Shown piece after piece: positions 50,553-59,099 of a stretch of DNA of 64,000 bases. A program made the translations under genes and the position numbers. The stretch's first letter is position 1; each line of letters starts with the position of its first letter. The notes under the pieces were generated by a model. That model worked only from the letters and a program-made list of their open reading frames with translations. It was not told the DNA's origin and ran no database searches. The DNA is from an uncultured Oscillospiraceae bacterium (GTDB taxonomy: Bacteria; Bacillota; Clostridia; Oscillospirales; Acutalibacteraceae), in assembly GCA_900546265.1 (NCBI GenBank), contig URCA01000001.1, positions 149,346 to 213,345 on the forward strand. The letters are read 5' to 3'.

Positions 50553-51142
50553 CTTATCCTTCCTTTCCTAACCCCGTTGTGGTATGAGCCTCCCACGACA
50601 GCGCGGCGTCCGGTCCCCCCTTCGGGAGCGCCCCGGGCCGCAGTTTCTTTATTATACCATGGCCGGAGAAAAAAGAACAGAGGAGCGCCCGCCGATTTTC
50701 CACCTCCGAACGCTTCCGCAGTCGGTAAAAATGAATAAATTCCCGGTCCCCGCCGATTTTCGCGGCAAAAAACACGAGCATTCGGTCTTTTTCGCCCGTT
50801 ATCGTTTATTTTTTCCAAATCTTTTAAATTTATTTTTTATAGTTTTAAACTCTTTCCACATAGTTATCCACCATCATTCGCTTTTACTACCCCTCTTCCC
50901 TTCCTGCGCTTGGGTAAATGTCGCAAATTTTTTTCTTTCCATCCCGCTGAAATGACAGTGGACAAACCGTTCCGCATCATGTATAATAGTAGAATCGTTG
51001 CGGTGCGCCCAGCGGGCGGCCGCCGTTTCCTACAGATAAACGGCCGCGGGACGGCCATGGCGCTGGGCAGCCCCGGCGCGGGCGTTTTTCCAGCCCCTGA
51101 CTGGTATCAAGTTTTTATTCCGTCTCAAGGAGGAAATCAACC
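50553..51142. other. 590-bp intergenic region with A+T-rich patch and DnaA-box-like words
   Basis: No gene is seen. A leftward TATAAT near 50650 probably serves the transketolase genes, though no good -35 is visible. From about 50800 to 50900 the DNA is strongly A+T-rich and contains TTATCCACC (50864-50872) and TTTCCACA (50853-50860), near-matches to DnaA boxes. The promoter of the PrsA-like gene is at 50959. Confidence 0.5.
50959..50987 (+). promoter_or_regulatory. Promoter of the PrsA-like lipoprotein gene
   Basis: TGGACA at 50959-50964, 17-bp spacer, TATAAT at 50982-50987, giving a leader of about 150 nt. Confidence 0.75.
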
Positions 51143-52372
51143 ATGCTTAAGCTCAAAAGACTGGCCTGCGCCGCCCTGGCGGCGGTGATGCTGACGTCGG
51201 CCGTGTCCCTGTCCGGCTGTTCCACGCCGGAAATCGCGATGACGGTGGACGGTACGGAGTATTCCACCGGCGTCTACCTGGCCTATCTGTATAACACCTA
51301 CTTCTCCCTGTTCTATCAGGGAAGCTACCCACTGTATTATTACACCTATCAGGGAAAGGACCCTTGGGCGCAGAAGCTGCCCTATGGGGACGACAAAACT
51401 GAGATGTCGGTGTCCGATTACATCAAGCTCACCACCCAGGACACCATCATCCGCCAGAAGGCGCTGGAGAACAAGTTGAAGGAGGCCAAGCTCAACTTCT
51501 TGGAAAAGGACGTCGAGCAGGTAAACTCCACCATCAAAAACATGAAGCAGGACGCCCTGCTGCGCTACGGCATCAGCAAGGAGAGCTACGAAAAGATGCT
51601 CATGGCCTTTTCCTGCAACGAGCGCGCCCTGTTCTACGGCACCTACGATAACAACGGCTCCAAGGCCATGTCGGAGGATGAAATCCGGAAATACTTCAAC
51701 GACAACTACCTCAGCTATAAAATCATTGAGATTCCCCTGACCGACGACGACGGCAAGGATTTGTCCGAGGCGGAAATCAAAAAGGTCAAGGAACGGCTGC
51801 AGAAGTACCTGAACCAGTATACCACCGGCAAGGACTTCGACAAGGTTATTGAAACCTACAACGCGGACGAGAAGGCCTCCTCCGAGACCAGCACCTCCTC
51901 CAGCGGCTCCACGACGACAACAACCACCACAACGACTACTACGACGACGACAACCACGACGACTACGACGGCCACCACCGGCACCGGCAATTCCTCTTCC
52001 GCCTCCTCCGACGCGGAAGACGAGGAAGAGGAAGAAAACAAGGATCCCAACCGGAAGGACATTGACGCCAAGCTGTACGGCGATGAGGATTTCACCAACG
52101 CCCTGAAGACGGTGAAAATCGACGAAGCTAAAATCATCGAGTACAAAAAAGGCGGCTCCACCAACACGGCGGCGCTGGTGCTGCGGCTGGATCCCGAAAA
52201 GGGCCGGCTCGACGGCAAGGACTATTTTAAAGAGAGCCGGGAGAACATCATCTACGGCGCCAAGTGGGAAGAATTCGACAAGGAGATCAAGGAGTACGCC
52301 GCGACCCTGCCCAAGGAAATCAACGACCGGGCGATTAAGATGTGCGACCCCAAGAATTTCGAAAAAGAATAA
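51143..52372 (+). CDS. PrsA/SurA-like lipoprotein with a 20-threonine linker
   Basis: A 409-residue lipoprotein. The signal ends with lipobox LSGC (Cys26). Residues about 30-245 resemble the SurA-N/PrsA chaperone region (MTVDGTEYSTGVYLAYLYN, helices, then MSEDEIRKYFNDNYLSYKIIEI). The segment 257-276 is 20 consecutive threonines, followed by Ser/Gly and an acidic stretch rich in Asp/Glu (about 288-305). A second folded part (about 310-405) may be the rest of a split parvulin-type domain. RBS AAGGAGG. The folding role is inferred from weak family resemblance and the lipoprotein signal. Confidence 0.8.
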   Translation: MLKLKRLACAALAAVMLTSAVSLSGCSTPEIAMTVDGTEYSTGVYLAYLYNTYFSLFYQGSYPLYYYTYQGKDPWAQKLPYGDDKTEMSVSDYIKLTTQDTIIRQKALENKLKEAKLNFLEKDVEQVNSTIKNMKQDALLRYGISKESYEKMLMAFSCNERALFYGTYDNNGSKAMSEDEIRKYFNDNYLSYKIIEIPLTDDDGKDLSEAEIKKVKERLQKYLNQYTTGKDFDKVIETYNADEKASSETSTSSSGSTTTTTTTTTTTTTTTTTTTTATTGTGNSSSASSDAEDEEEEENKDPNRKDIDAKLYGDEDFTNALKTVKIDEAKIIEYKKGGSTNTAALVLRLDPEKGRLDGKDYFKESRENIIYGAKWEEFDKEIKEYAATLPKEINDRAIKMCDPKNFEKE

Positions 52373-52378
52373 ACCGCC

Positions 52379-52412
52379 AGCCGCCTCCTACGTTAGCAGG
52401 AGGCGGCTCCTT
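52379..52412 (+). terminator. Terminator of the PrsA-like gene
   Basis: AGCCGCCTCCT/AGGAGGCGGCT stem followed by CCTTTAT, just after the stop. Confidence 0.85.
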
Positions 52413-52508
52413 TATGCCGGAAAGCGCGGAAAAGCCGGAGGCCCTGTCCTTCCGCGGTTCCCCCGTATCGCTCGCATACCCGCCCTACCCCGGCGCCCTT
52501 GCAGGGGT

Positions 52509-52525
52509 AGCATCGCTCGCCCGCG
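52509..52525 (+). repeat. Dispersed intergenic repeat, copy 2
   Basis: A 17-bp exact match to 6523-6539 within 52412-52586, a region with no gene. Nearby fragments (CATACCCGCC, and a CAAAGCCTTCCCC-like stretch) also resemble the neighbourhood of copy 1 in the 6.2-7.2 kb element, in the same relative order for the second. Confidence 0.7.
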
Positions 52526-52586
52526 GATCCACGCACAAGCCAGCCCTCCCCACCGACACGCGGCGAACCAAAGCCTTCCCCTATAC

Positions 52587-52621
52587 AAAAAGGACCGGAA
52601 GCCCGCGCTTCCGGTCCTTTT
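52587..52621 (-). terminator. gpsA terminator
   Basis: AAAAAGGACCGGAAGC/GCTTCCGGTCCTTTT stem with loop CCGC, 4 bp after the gpsA stop. Confidence 0.92.
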
Positions 52622-52624
52622 ATC

Positions 52625-53626
52625 TCAAATCCAGGCGCTTTCGCTCTCCTGCTTCTTGGGCCGCCCCATGAGCGCCCGCAGGGCCTCCTTGGGATCCTGC
52701 CCCTCGTAGCAGACCCGGTAGCACTGCTCGGTGATGGGCATTTCCACCCCGTTCTGCTGCGCCAGCTGCCAGGCCGCCCGGGCGGCCAGATACCCCTCCA
52801 CCGTGCCGACGATTTTCACCGCCGCCTCCGGGGTGTGCCCCTGGCCGATGAGAATGCCCGCCCGCCGATTGCGGGAATGCATGCTGCCGCAGGTCACGAT
52901 GAGATCTCCCATGCCGGACAGGCCCGCAAAGGTGTCCGCCTGCGCCCCCAGGGCCACGCCCAGCCGGGCCATTTCCGCCACCCCCCGGGTCATCAGCGCC
53001 GCCTTGGTGTTGTCCCCCATGTCCAGACCGTCCACCACGCCGGCGGCCAGCGCCACCACGTTTTTCAGCGCACCGCCCAGCTCTACGCCCGTCACATCCC
53101 GGTTGACATAAATGCGGAAGGACGGATTCATCAGCAGCTCCTGCACCCGTTCGGCCGCCGCCAGATCCTCCGAGGCGCTGACCACCGTGGTGGGGACGCC
53201 CCGGGCCACCTCCTCAGCGTGGGAGGGGCCGGACAGGGCCACCACCCGCGCGGCGGGCGCCGCCTCCGCGATAACCTGGGTAAAGCGCTTGAGGGTGGCG
53301 TCCTCCAGCCCCTTGCCCGCGTTGGCAATGATGGTCGCCGGCTTGACCACGTCGGCCAGCCGGGCGGCGGTGGACCGAATGGCAAAGGAGGGTACCGCCA
53401 TAATCACGAGATCCGCCCCTGCCGCGCAGGCGATGTTGGTGGTCAGCCGGATGGACGGCGGCACCGCCACGCCGGGCAGCAGCTTTTTATGCTCGTCGTG
53501 CCGCCGGATGGCCGCCACCTCTTCCTCGAAAGGGGACCACAGGGACACCGTGTTGCCGTATTGATGAGCCATGACGGCCAGGGCGGTGCCCCAGCCTCCA
53601 GCGCCGATGACTGCGATGTTTGCCAT
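52625..53626 (-). CDS. gpsA: Glycerol-3-phosphate dehydrogenase [NAD(P)+]
   Basis: A 333-residue enzyme supplying sn-glycerol-3-phosphate for phospholipids. Rossmann loop IGAGGWGTALAV at 6-17. Catalytic-region motifs: NAGKGLED and GALKNVVALAAGVVDGL with Lys, and RGVAEMARLGVALGA. Length is normal. It follows plsY (acyltransferase using its product) on the same strand, but has its own promoter in the 340-bp gap. Confidence 0.97.
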   Translation of the reverse strand: MANIAVIGAGGWGTALAVMAHQYGNTVSLWSPFEEEVAAIRRHDEHKKLLPGVAVPPSIRLTTNIACAAGADLVIMAVPSFAIRSTAARLADVVKPATIIANAGKGLEDATLKRFTQVIAEAAPAARVVALSGPSHAEEVARGVPTTVVSASEDLAAAERVQELLMNPSFRIYVNRDVTGVELGGALKNVVALAAGVVDGLDMGDNTKAALMTRGVAEMARLGVALGAQADTFAGLSGMGDLIVTCGSMHSRNRRAGILIGQGHTPEAAVKIVGTVEGYLAARAAWQLAQQNGVEMPITEQCYRVCYEGQDPKEALRALMGRPKKQESESAWI

Positions 53627-53724
53627 AAACCGAACCGCCTCTCTGATGAAAGTGAGCCGCCCATAGTCCGGACGGCGTTTGTATCCTTATACCACAAGGC
53701 GGCGCGGAACGCCGCCCTCCTTAG

Positions 53725-53750
53725 TCCGGAACGGCTTTGCCCGTTCCGGA
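53725..53750 (-). promoter_or_regulatory. Perfect hairpin in the gpsA leader
   Basis: TCCGGAACGG/CCGTTCCGGA stem with 6-nt loop, between the gpsA promoter and start; a second G+C-rich hairpin lies at 53699-53716. No T run follows, so it is not a terminator. Confidence 0.55.
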
Positions 53751-53809
53751 GTGGTTCAATGGTCTCTCAGCCGTCGGAAATCTTGGATTTCCGTTTACGG
53801 CGTGAGGTT

Positions 53810-53838
53810 ATTATACCACAAAAGCAAGCACAAGCCAA
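53810..53838 (-). promoter_or_regulatory. gpsA promoter
   Basis: Minus strand TTGGCT (53838-53833), 17-bp spacer, TATAAT (53815-53810), preceded by TGG at the extended -10. Leader length about 175 nt. Confidence 0.7.
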
Positions 53839-53921
53839 CGATGTTTACAGGTACGAAAGCGCTCCGCGCTGCCGCACCGTTTACGCAGGGTATTATAGCC
53901 CGTTTCGCAAGCAATCGAAAA

Positions 53922-53965
53922 GAACCACCCGGAAAGCGCCGCTTTCGCGCTTTCCCGGGCGGTTC
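53922..53965 (-). terminator. plsY terminator
   Basis: A 19-bp stem (GGAACCGCCCGGGAAAGCG with its partner, one G-T pair) and a U run on the minus-strand transcript, 5 bp after the plsY stop. Confidence 0.85.
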
Positions 53966-53969
53966 CGCT

Positions 53970-54683
53970 TTATTTCTTGCCGAAGGACAGCTTGCTTTCC
54001 GTCCCCTTGGCGATCCGCTTGATGTTCGGAATGTGCTTAATGATGAGGATGGCCGCGATGAGGACGGCCATGCAGGTGCAGAAAATCACGGTGGAGGCGT
54101 CCTGCTTGTAGACGAACATACGGAACACGTATGTAAGCACCGCCATGGTCGCCGCCGCGCAAATGGAGCCTAATGACACCATCCGGCTGAACAGCACCAC
54201 GATGATGAACATCAGCAGGCTGAGGAGGGCCACCTTCCAGTCCAGGATGAGCATCATGCCCAGGGTGGTCAGCACGCCCTTGCCGCCCCGGAAACCGAAA
54301 TACAGGGGGAACAGGTGCCCGATGATGCAGAAGAAGCCCGCCAGGTACTGCCCCACCAGCCGGAGATTTTCCTCCAGCATAAAGGGCGCGAGATAGCTGG
54401 AGACCGACGGCTGGCCAAGGCTGAGATTGGTCAGCAGGAAGCCGCCCAGCAGCACCGCGGCAAAGCTCTTGGCCAAATCCCCGACGGTGGTCAAAATGGC
54501 GGGCAGCTTGCCCTGGGAACGCAGGACGTTGGTGGCCCCGGCGTTGCCGCTGCCATAGGAGCGGATGTCCTCCTTGGCGAATAGCCTGGTGACGATGATG
54601 GCGGAGTTAATGCTGCCCAGCAGATAGGCGGCGGCCGCCGTCAGCAGCAGGGCCAGCCAGCTGTTTTGCAGAAAGTCTCCCAT
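53970..54683 (-). CDS. plsY: Acyl-phosphate:glycerol-3-phosphate acyltransferase
   Basis: A 237-residue membrane acyltransferase that starts phospholipid synthesis. Five or six helices. Motifs: YLLGSINSAIIVTRLF (motif 1, with SINSA), SGNAGATNVLRSQG (phosphate-binding loop), and GFRGGKGVLTTLG. The ATG at 54683 is followed by an N-terminal helix. It is 28 bp after der on the same strand. Confidence 0.96.
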   Translation of the reverse strand: MGDFLQNSWLALLLTAAAAYLLGSINSAIIVTRLFAKEDIRSYGSGNAGATNVLRSQGKLPAILTTVGDLAKSFAAVLLGGFLLTNLSLGQPSVSSYLAPFMLEENLRLVGQYLAGFFCIIGHLFPLYFGFRGGKGVLTTLGMMLILDWKVALLSLLMFIIVVLFSRMVSLGSICAAATMAVLTYVFRMFVYKQDASTVIFCTCMAVLIAAILIIKHIPNIKRIAKGTESKLSFGKK

Positions 54684-54711
54684 ATTCTTGTTCCCCTCTG
54701 TCTAATCTGGA

Positions 54712-56043
54712 TTATCTGGTGCTGGAATCGCCTTTTTCCCGGATGATAAAGCGCACCGGCGTCCCCACCAGCCCGAAGGTTTCCCGGATTTGATTCTCCA
54801 GATACCGCTGGTAGGAAAAATGGAACAAATCCGCCCGGTTGACGAAAAAGACGAAGGTGGGCGGCCGGGTGGACGGCTGGGTCATGTAGTAAATCCGCAG
54901 GCGGCGCCCCTTGTCGGTGGGCGGCTGCACCCGGGCCGTGGCCTGGGCCAGCACGTCGTTGAGCATGCCGGTGGAAATGCGCATGGCGTTCTGCTGCGCG
55001 ACATTCACAATCATCTCGAAGAGCTTATCCACTCGCTGTCCGGTCTTGGCGGACAGGAACAGGAAGGGCGCATAGGCCATAAAGGAGAAATCCTCGGCCA
55101 GCTCCTTGCGCATCCGCTCCATGGTGTGGCCGTCCTTCTCCACCGCGTCCCATTTGTTGACCGCGATGATGCAGGCCTTCCCCTGCTGGTGGGCGATGCC
55201 CGCCACCTTGCTGTCCTGCTCGGTGAAGCCCTCCGCCCCGTCGATGAGGATGACGCAGACGTCGGCCCGTTCCACAGCCATTTCGGCCCGCAGCACGCTG
55301 TATTTTTCGATGGCGTCGTCCACCCGGCTCTTGCGCCGCAGGCCCGCCGTGTCGATGAAAATAAAGTCCCCGTACTGGTTGTGGACGGCGGTGTCCACCG
55401 CGTCCCGGGTGGTGCCGGCGATGGAGGAAACGATGCTTCGTTCCTCCCCGGCGATGGTGTTGATGAGGGAGGACTTCCCAGCGTTGGGCTTGCCGATGAC
55501 CGCCACCTTGATGACGTCCGGGGCCTCCTCCTCCTCTTCCTCCGGCGGGAAATAGGCGAACACCGCGTCGAGCAGGTCGCCGGTACCGTGACCGTGGACG
55601 GAGGATACCGGGACGGGATCCCCCAGTCCCAGGTTGTAAAACTCGTAGAATTCCGGCGGCGGGCTTCCGGGCGCGTCGCACTTGTTGACGCAGAGCACCA
55701 CCGGCTTGCCGCTTTTCTTGAGCATCACGGCCACGTCCTGATCGTTGGCCGTCACCCCGGCGTGCAGATCGGTCACCAGGACGATGACGTCCGCCTGGTC
55801 GATGGCCAGTTGGGCCTGCCGCCGCATCTGGGAGAGGATCACATCGTCGGAATGGGGCTCGATGCCCCCGGTGTCTGCCAGCATGAAGGTGCGGCTGCGC
55901 CATTCGCACGCGGCAAAGATCCGATCCCGGGTCACGCCGGGCGTGTCCTTGACGATGGACAGCCGCTGCCCGATGAGCTTATTGAACAATGTCGATTTTC
56001 CCACATTGGGACGCCCTACCACCGCCACTACCGGCCGCGCCAT
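54712..56043 (-). CDS. der: Ribosome assembly GTPase Der (EngA)
   Basis: A 443-residue double GTPase needed for 50S maturation. First G domain: GRPNVGKSTLFNKL (9-22), DTGG, NKCD. Second G domain: GKPNAGKSSLINT near 185, DTAGLRR, NKWD. The KH-like C-terminal domain ends with TFVFFVNRADLFHFSYQRYLENQIR. The ATG at 56043 is preferred, with AGGTGG upstream; a GTG 12 bp earlier overlaps it. Located between the DUF512 gene and plsY. Confidence 0.97.
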   Translation of the reverse strand: MARPVVAVVGRPNVGKSTLFNKLIGQRLSIVKDTPGVTRDRIFAACEWRSRTFMLADTGGIEPHSDDVILSQMRRQAQLAIDQADVIVLVTDLHAGVTANDQDVAVMLKKSGKPVVLCVNKCDAPGSPPPEFYEFYNLGLGDPVPVSSVHGHGTGDLLDAVFAYFPPEEEEEEAPDVIKVAVIGKPNAGKSSLINTIAGEERSIVSSIAGTTRDAVDTAVHNQYGDFIFIDTAGLRRKSRVDDAIEKYSVLRAEMAVERADVCVILIDGAEGFTEQDSKVAGIAHQQGKACIIAVNKWDAVEKDGHTMERMRKELAEDFSFMAYAPFLFLSAKTGQRVDKLFEMIVNVAQQNAMRISTGMLNDVLAQATARVQPPTDKGRRLRIYYMTQPSTRPPTFVFFVNRADLFHFSYQRYLENQIRETFGLVGTPVRFIIREKGDSSTR

Positions 56044-56073
56044 AGGGATCACCACCTATCTGTTTTACTTCGG

Positions 56074-57378
56074 TTACCAGAACAGCGCTTCCAGCAGATC
56101 CGCGCCATCCACCGGCAGTATCTCCACCCGCATCGACAGGGCCTGCGCCACCTCGTCGGGGGTGGCGTCGTCCAGGAAGCAGTCGCCCTCCCGCCGGAGC
56201 ATGTCCCGGGGAAGGAGAAGAATGTCCGCCTCCCGGCCGCGCAGCTGTTCCATTAAATCCCGGCCGGTCAGCAGACCGGCCACGGTAATAGTTTCCCCAA
56301 AAAACCGGTTCTTTATGGGGACGACTTCCACCAGTAAATTATGCCACGTTTCCCGCGCCTCGTCAACCAGACGGCTCAGAATCGGCGCGGCCAGCAGGCC
56401 GGTGGCGATAAGCAGACGGCTGCCCGCCGGGCGGCGGCCCTCCTCCCGGGCGGCGGCCAGGGCCTCGCGGAACTGCTCCTCGAGCAGAGCGGTCATGCCC
56501 ACCCCGTTCTCCAGCTGGGCCATGTCTCCATAATACGCGGCGTCCGGCATGGACAGACCCGCCTTGATGAAAAATTCATCGGAGGGATAGAACAGCCGCG
56601 TCCCATGCTTTTGCAGCATCTCCTCCCCCATGGCTTCCATGCGGCGGATGACGTCCCGGGATTCCTCCGGGGTGAACAGGCGCAGAGGTGTCAGCCCTTC
56701 CCGGTATTTGGTCAGGCCCACCGGCACGGCGGCCACGCTTTTCACCGCCGGGGCCAGTTCCGCCAGATCCCGCAGGGTGTTGGTCAGCTCCTCCCCGTCG
56801 TTGTAGCCGGGCACCAGCACCAGCTGGCAATTGATGGCTAAGCCCGCGTCAGCGAACCGGCGCAGCACCGCCAGCTTCTCCCCGGCAAAGCGGTTGCCCA
56901 TCATCCGGCAGCGCAGCGCCGGGTTAGTGGTGTGCACCGAAATGTTGATGGGGCTGATGTGCATGGCGAGAATCCGCTCGATCTCGTGATCGCTCAGGTT
57001 GGTCAGGGTGATATAATTGCCGAACAGGAAGGACAGGCGGCTGTCGTCGTCCTTGAAATACAGGCTCTGGCGCATCCCGGGCGGCAGCTGGTCGATGAAG
57101 CAGAAAATGCATTGGTTCCGACAAGAATGCTGCTTGTCCATCAGGTAGGTCTCGAAGGACAGGCCGATGTCCTCGGCCTCCCCCTTACGGATATGCACCA
57201 CCCGGGCCTTTTTCCCGTCGGTCACCGCCACCCGCAGGTCGGTTTCCATCAGGTAAAAGCGGTAGTCCAGCACGTCCTCAATGACGTGGCCGTTGATGCG
57301 CAGCAAGGTTTCCCCGGGACGGATGCGTTTGCGGGCCGCCGGGCTGCCCGGGGTCACGTTTTGAATGGTCACCGGCAT
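56074..57378 (-). CDS. DUF512/PDZ radical-SAM-type iron-sulfur protein
   Basis: A 434-residue protein. The ATG at 57378 follows GGAGG. An N-terminal PDZ-like domain (about 1-65, VTPGSPAARKRIRPGETLLRING) precedes CRNQCIFCFIDQ, which has the CxxxCxxC cluster of radical SAM enzymes. The middle resembles a radical SAM barrel (NISVHTTNPALRCRMMGN, LVLVPGYNDG). The C-terminal third is DUF512. The family sits next to der in many Firmicutes and its substrate is unknown. It is on the same operon-like run as rpmF, der and plsY. Confidence 0.9.
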   Translation of the reverse strand: MPVTIQNVTPGSPAARKRIRPGETLLRINGHVIEDVLDYRFYLMETDLRVAVTDGKKARVVHIRKGEAEDIGLSFETYLMDKQHSCRNQCIFCFIDQLPPGMRQSLYFKDDDSRLSFLFGNYITLTNLSDHEIERILAMHISPINISVHTTNPALRCRMMGNRFAGEKLAVLRRFADAGLAINCQLVLVPGYNDGEELTNTLRDLAELAPAVKSVAAVPVGLTKYREGLTPLRLFTPEESRDVIRRMEAMGEEMLQKHGTRLFYPSDEFFIKAGLSMPDAAYYGDMAQLENGVGMTALLEEQFREALAAAREEGRRPAGSRLLIATGLLAAPILSRLVDEARETWHNLLVEVVPIKNRFFGETITVAGLLTGRDLMEQLRGREADILLLPRDMLRREGDCFLDDATPDEVAQALSMRVEILPVDGADLLEALFW

Positions 57379-57461
57379 GGCGGCGCGCCTCCTTTGTTCA
57401 CAGAGATATGCGGACATAAAAATAGAGAAGGATTGCTCCTCCTCTACCTTTAGGGCCGCGT

Positions 57462-57644
57462 TCAGCCTTCGGTTTTGACAACCTGCCGGCCATTGTAATA
57501 CCCACAATTGCCACAGAGCCGGTGCGGGCGTTTGTATTCGCCGCACTGCGGGCATTTCATCAGCGCCGGAGCATCCAGCTTCCAAACGTTGTTGCGCCGC
57601 TTGTCACGCCGGGCTTTGGAATGTTTCCTCTTGGGTACCGCCAT
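57462..57644 (-). CDS. rpmF: 50S ribosomal protein L32
   Basis: A 60-residue basic protein starting AVPKRKHSKARRDKRRN and holding the zinc knuckle CPQCGEYKRPHRLCGNC (the four-Cys type). It follows the DUF177 gene with a 41-bp gap, the conserved yceD-rpmF order. Confidence 0.97.
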   Translation of the reverse strand: MAVPKRKHSKARRDKRRNNVWKLDAPALMKCPQCGEYKRPHRLCGNCGYYNGRQVVKTEG

Positions 57645-57685
57645 GTCAGCACCTCCTTAGTCCTAATCCGGCGGAAAATCCGCCA

Positions 57686-58180
57686 CTAGTTGATGAGCTG
57701 TTTGAGCACCTCAAGCCGGGGATCCGTCCTGTCGGAATGACAGCCGCAGAGCCCTTCGTTGAGATTCTTACCACACATGGGACAAAGCCCGCGGCAGTCC
57801 TCACGGCAGAGGAATTTCGACGGCAGCTCCAGCAGAATATCCGCCCGCGCCAGTTCGTCCAAGGACAACTGGTAGTTGTCGATGAGGACGAAATCGTCGG
57901 TTTCCTCATTGTTCAGAGACGCCACCAGGATATGCTCCATGGGAATCCGGAACGGCCTTTGAATCGCCTCATTGCAGCGATCGCAATGGCCGTCGAACCG
58001 GAATTCCGCCGCCGCCCGCAGAGTGACCACGCCGGCCGAACAAGCGGCCTCGCCCTTCACCCGGACTGGCTGTGTAAAAGGGTGGATTCCTTGGAACTCC
58101 ACCCCGGAAAAATCCAGTTCTGCGTCGATGGGCAGGGACTCGATCTCGCCCATAAACAACGGTTTCAGCTGTAGAAGCAT
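57686..58180 (-). CDS. DUF177 (YceD) protein
   Basis: A 164-residue protein of the YceD family, linked to 23S rRNA accumulation in plants and E. coli. A long beta-rich N-terminal region is followed by CDRCNEAIQRPF (a two-Cys knuckle) and a C-terminal CREDCRGLCPMCGKNLNEG with four cysteines and CGC. Start ATG with GAGGTG. It is the first gene of the leftward rpmF-DUF512-der-plsY run. Confidence 0.92.
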   Translation of the reverse strand: MLLQLKPLFMGEIESLPIDAELDFSGVEFQGIHPFTQPVRVKGEAACSAGVVTLRAAAEFRFDGHCDRCNEAIQRPFRIPMEHILVASLNNEETDDFVLIDNYQLSLDELARADILLELPSKFLCREDCRGLCPMCGKNLNEGLCGCHSDRTDPRLEVLKQLIN

Positions 58181-58207
58181 ACTTCACCTCAAAGTGTCAC
58201 GCAAAAT

Positions 58208-58236
58208 ATTATATATACCTCAGCGGGGTTTGTCAA
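58208..58236 (-). promoter_or_regulatory. Consensus promoter of the DUF177-rpmF operon
   Basis: Minus strand TTGACA (58236-58231), 17-bp spacer, TATAAT (58213-58208): both boxes perfect. Confidence 0.9.
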
Positions 58237-58319
58237 TAGAGAATTTGGTTTCCGGTGGTTTTCCGCGCATTTTTCCGCGTTCTTTCCAATATTTCCGGAC
58301 GAAACCGCCCGTTCCTTCG

Positions 58320-59042
58320 TCAGGCATCGCCCTTTTGCGCACAAATCCGCACGAATTCGCCCGCCCGCAGCCGGGCGACCAGCGTGGCGCTGTCGGGCAC
58401 CGGCCCGGCGAAATCCAGGCCGCCGATCGCCAGATCCTCCCACTCGTGAAAATCCGATCCGGACAGCCCTACAAGGCCGTTCGCCCGGCAGAAGGAGGCG
58501 GCGTCTTCGTTGTGGGAGTTATGGCGGGGGTTGCCGTTCATGACCTCCACCCCGTCCAGGTAGGCGGCGGGGCAGGGCTTCATGCCGCTGCGGCAGGGGT
58601 GGGACTGGGCCACGAACCAGCCAAGCTGCTCCGCCAGTGCCTTCAGCCGTTTCTCATCCAGGGTATACAGCGCGGGGTAGCGCCGGAGCTGCTCCTCGGT
58701 CACGCCGTAGACCAGGTATTCGTTGATGGAATCCCGCAGGGCGTCCAGGGCCGGCTCCCCGGTCTTTTCCGCCCCGTCCAGCCGCAGCTCCAGCCCCAGG
58801 AGAACCGTCAGCCCCAGGGGCTCCCCGGCCGCCTTCGCGGCCCGGTAGCCGGCCAGGTAGGCGTCCACCTTTGTATCCCAATCGCCGGGGAAGCGGGCGA
58901 AATTATAGGCGGCGTAGTGATCGGTGACCACCACGCCCGCGTAGCCCTCCCGCCGGTAGGCCGCCGCGGCCTCGGCCGCGGGGACGTTGCCGCAGGGGCT
59001 GACCTCGTCGGTATGAAAATGCATCTCAAATGGATATGCCAT
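58320..59042 (-). CDS. PHP-domain phosphoesterase-like protein
   Basis: A 240-residue protein; the ATG at 59042 follows GGAGG at 7 bp. Metal motifs of the PHP fold: EMHFHTDEVSPCG (6-18), VVVTDHY, a middle Glu in LGLELRLDG, QSHPCR and GLSGSDFHEW. It is distinct from the CapC phosphatase at 29 kb and resembles PHP proteins of the histidinol-phosphatase/YciV group. Substrate unknown. It is followed by the F420-ligase-like gene upstream on the same strand (gap 57 bp). Confidence 0.87.
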   Translation of the reverse strand: MAYPFEMHFHTDEVSPCGNVPAAEAAAAYRREGYAGVVVTDHYAAYNFARFPGDWDTKVDAYLAGYRAAKAAGEPLGLTVLLGLELRLDGAEKTGEPALDALRDSINEYLVYGVTEEQLRRYPALYTLDEKRLKALAEQLGWFVAQSHPCRSGMKPCPAAYLDGVEVMNGNPRHNSHNEDAASFCRANGLVGLSGSDFHEWEDLAIGGLDFAGPVPDSATLVARLRAGEFVRICAQKGDA

Positions 59043-59099
59043 AAAGCTGCCTCCCGGCGGGGAAGCCCCCGCCAAATCTATGCCGTTTTCGCTGGCCCG

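Noticed and set aside
50853..50872. Replication origin
   Set aside because: Only two imperfect DnaA-like words and no dnaA, dnaN or other origin genes nearby.
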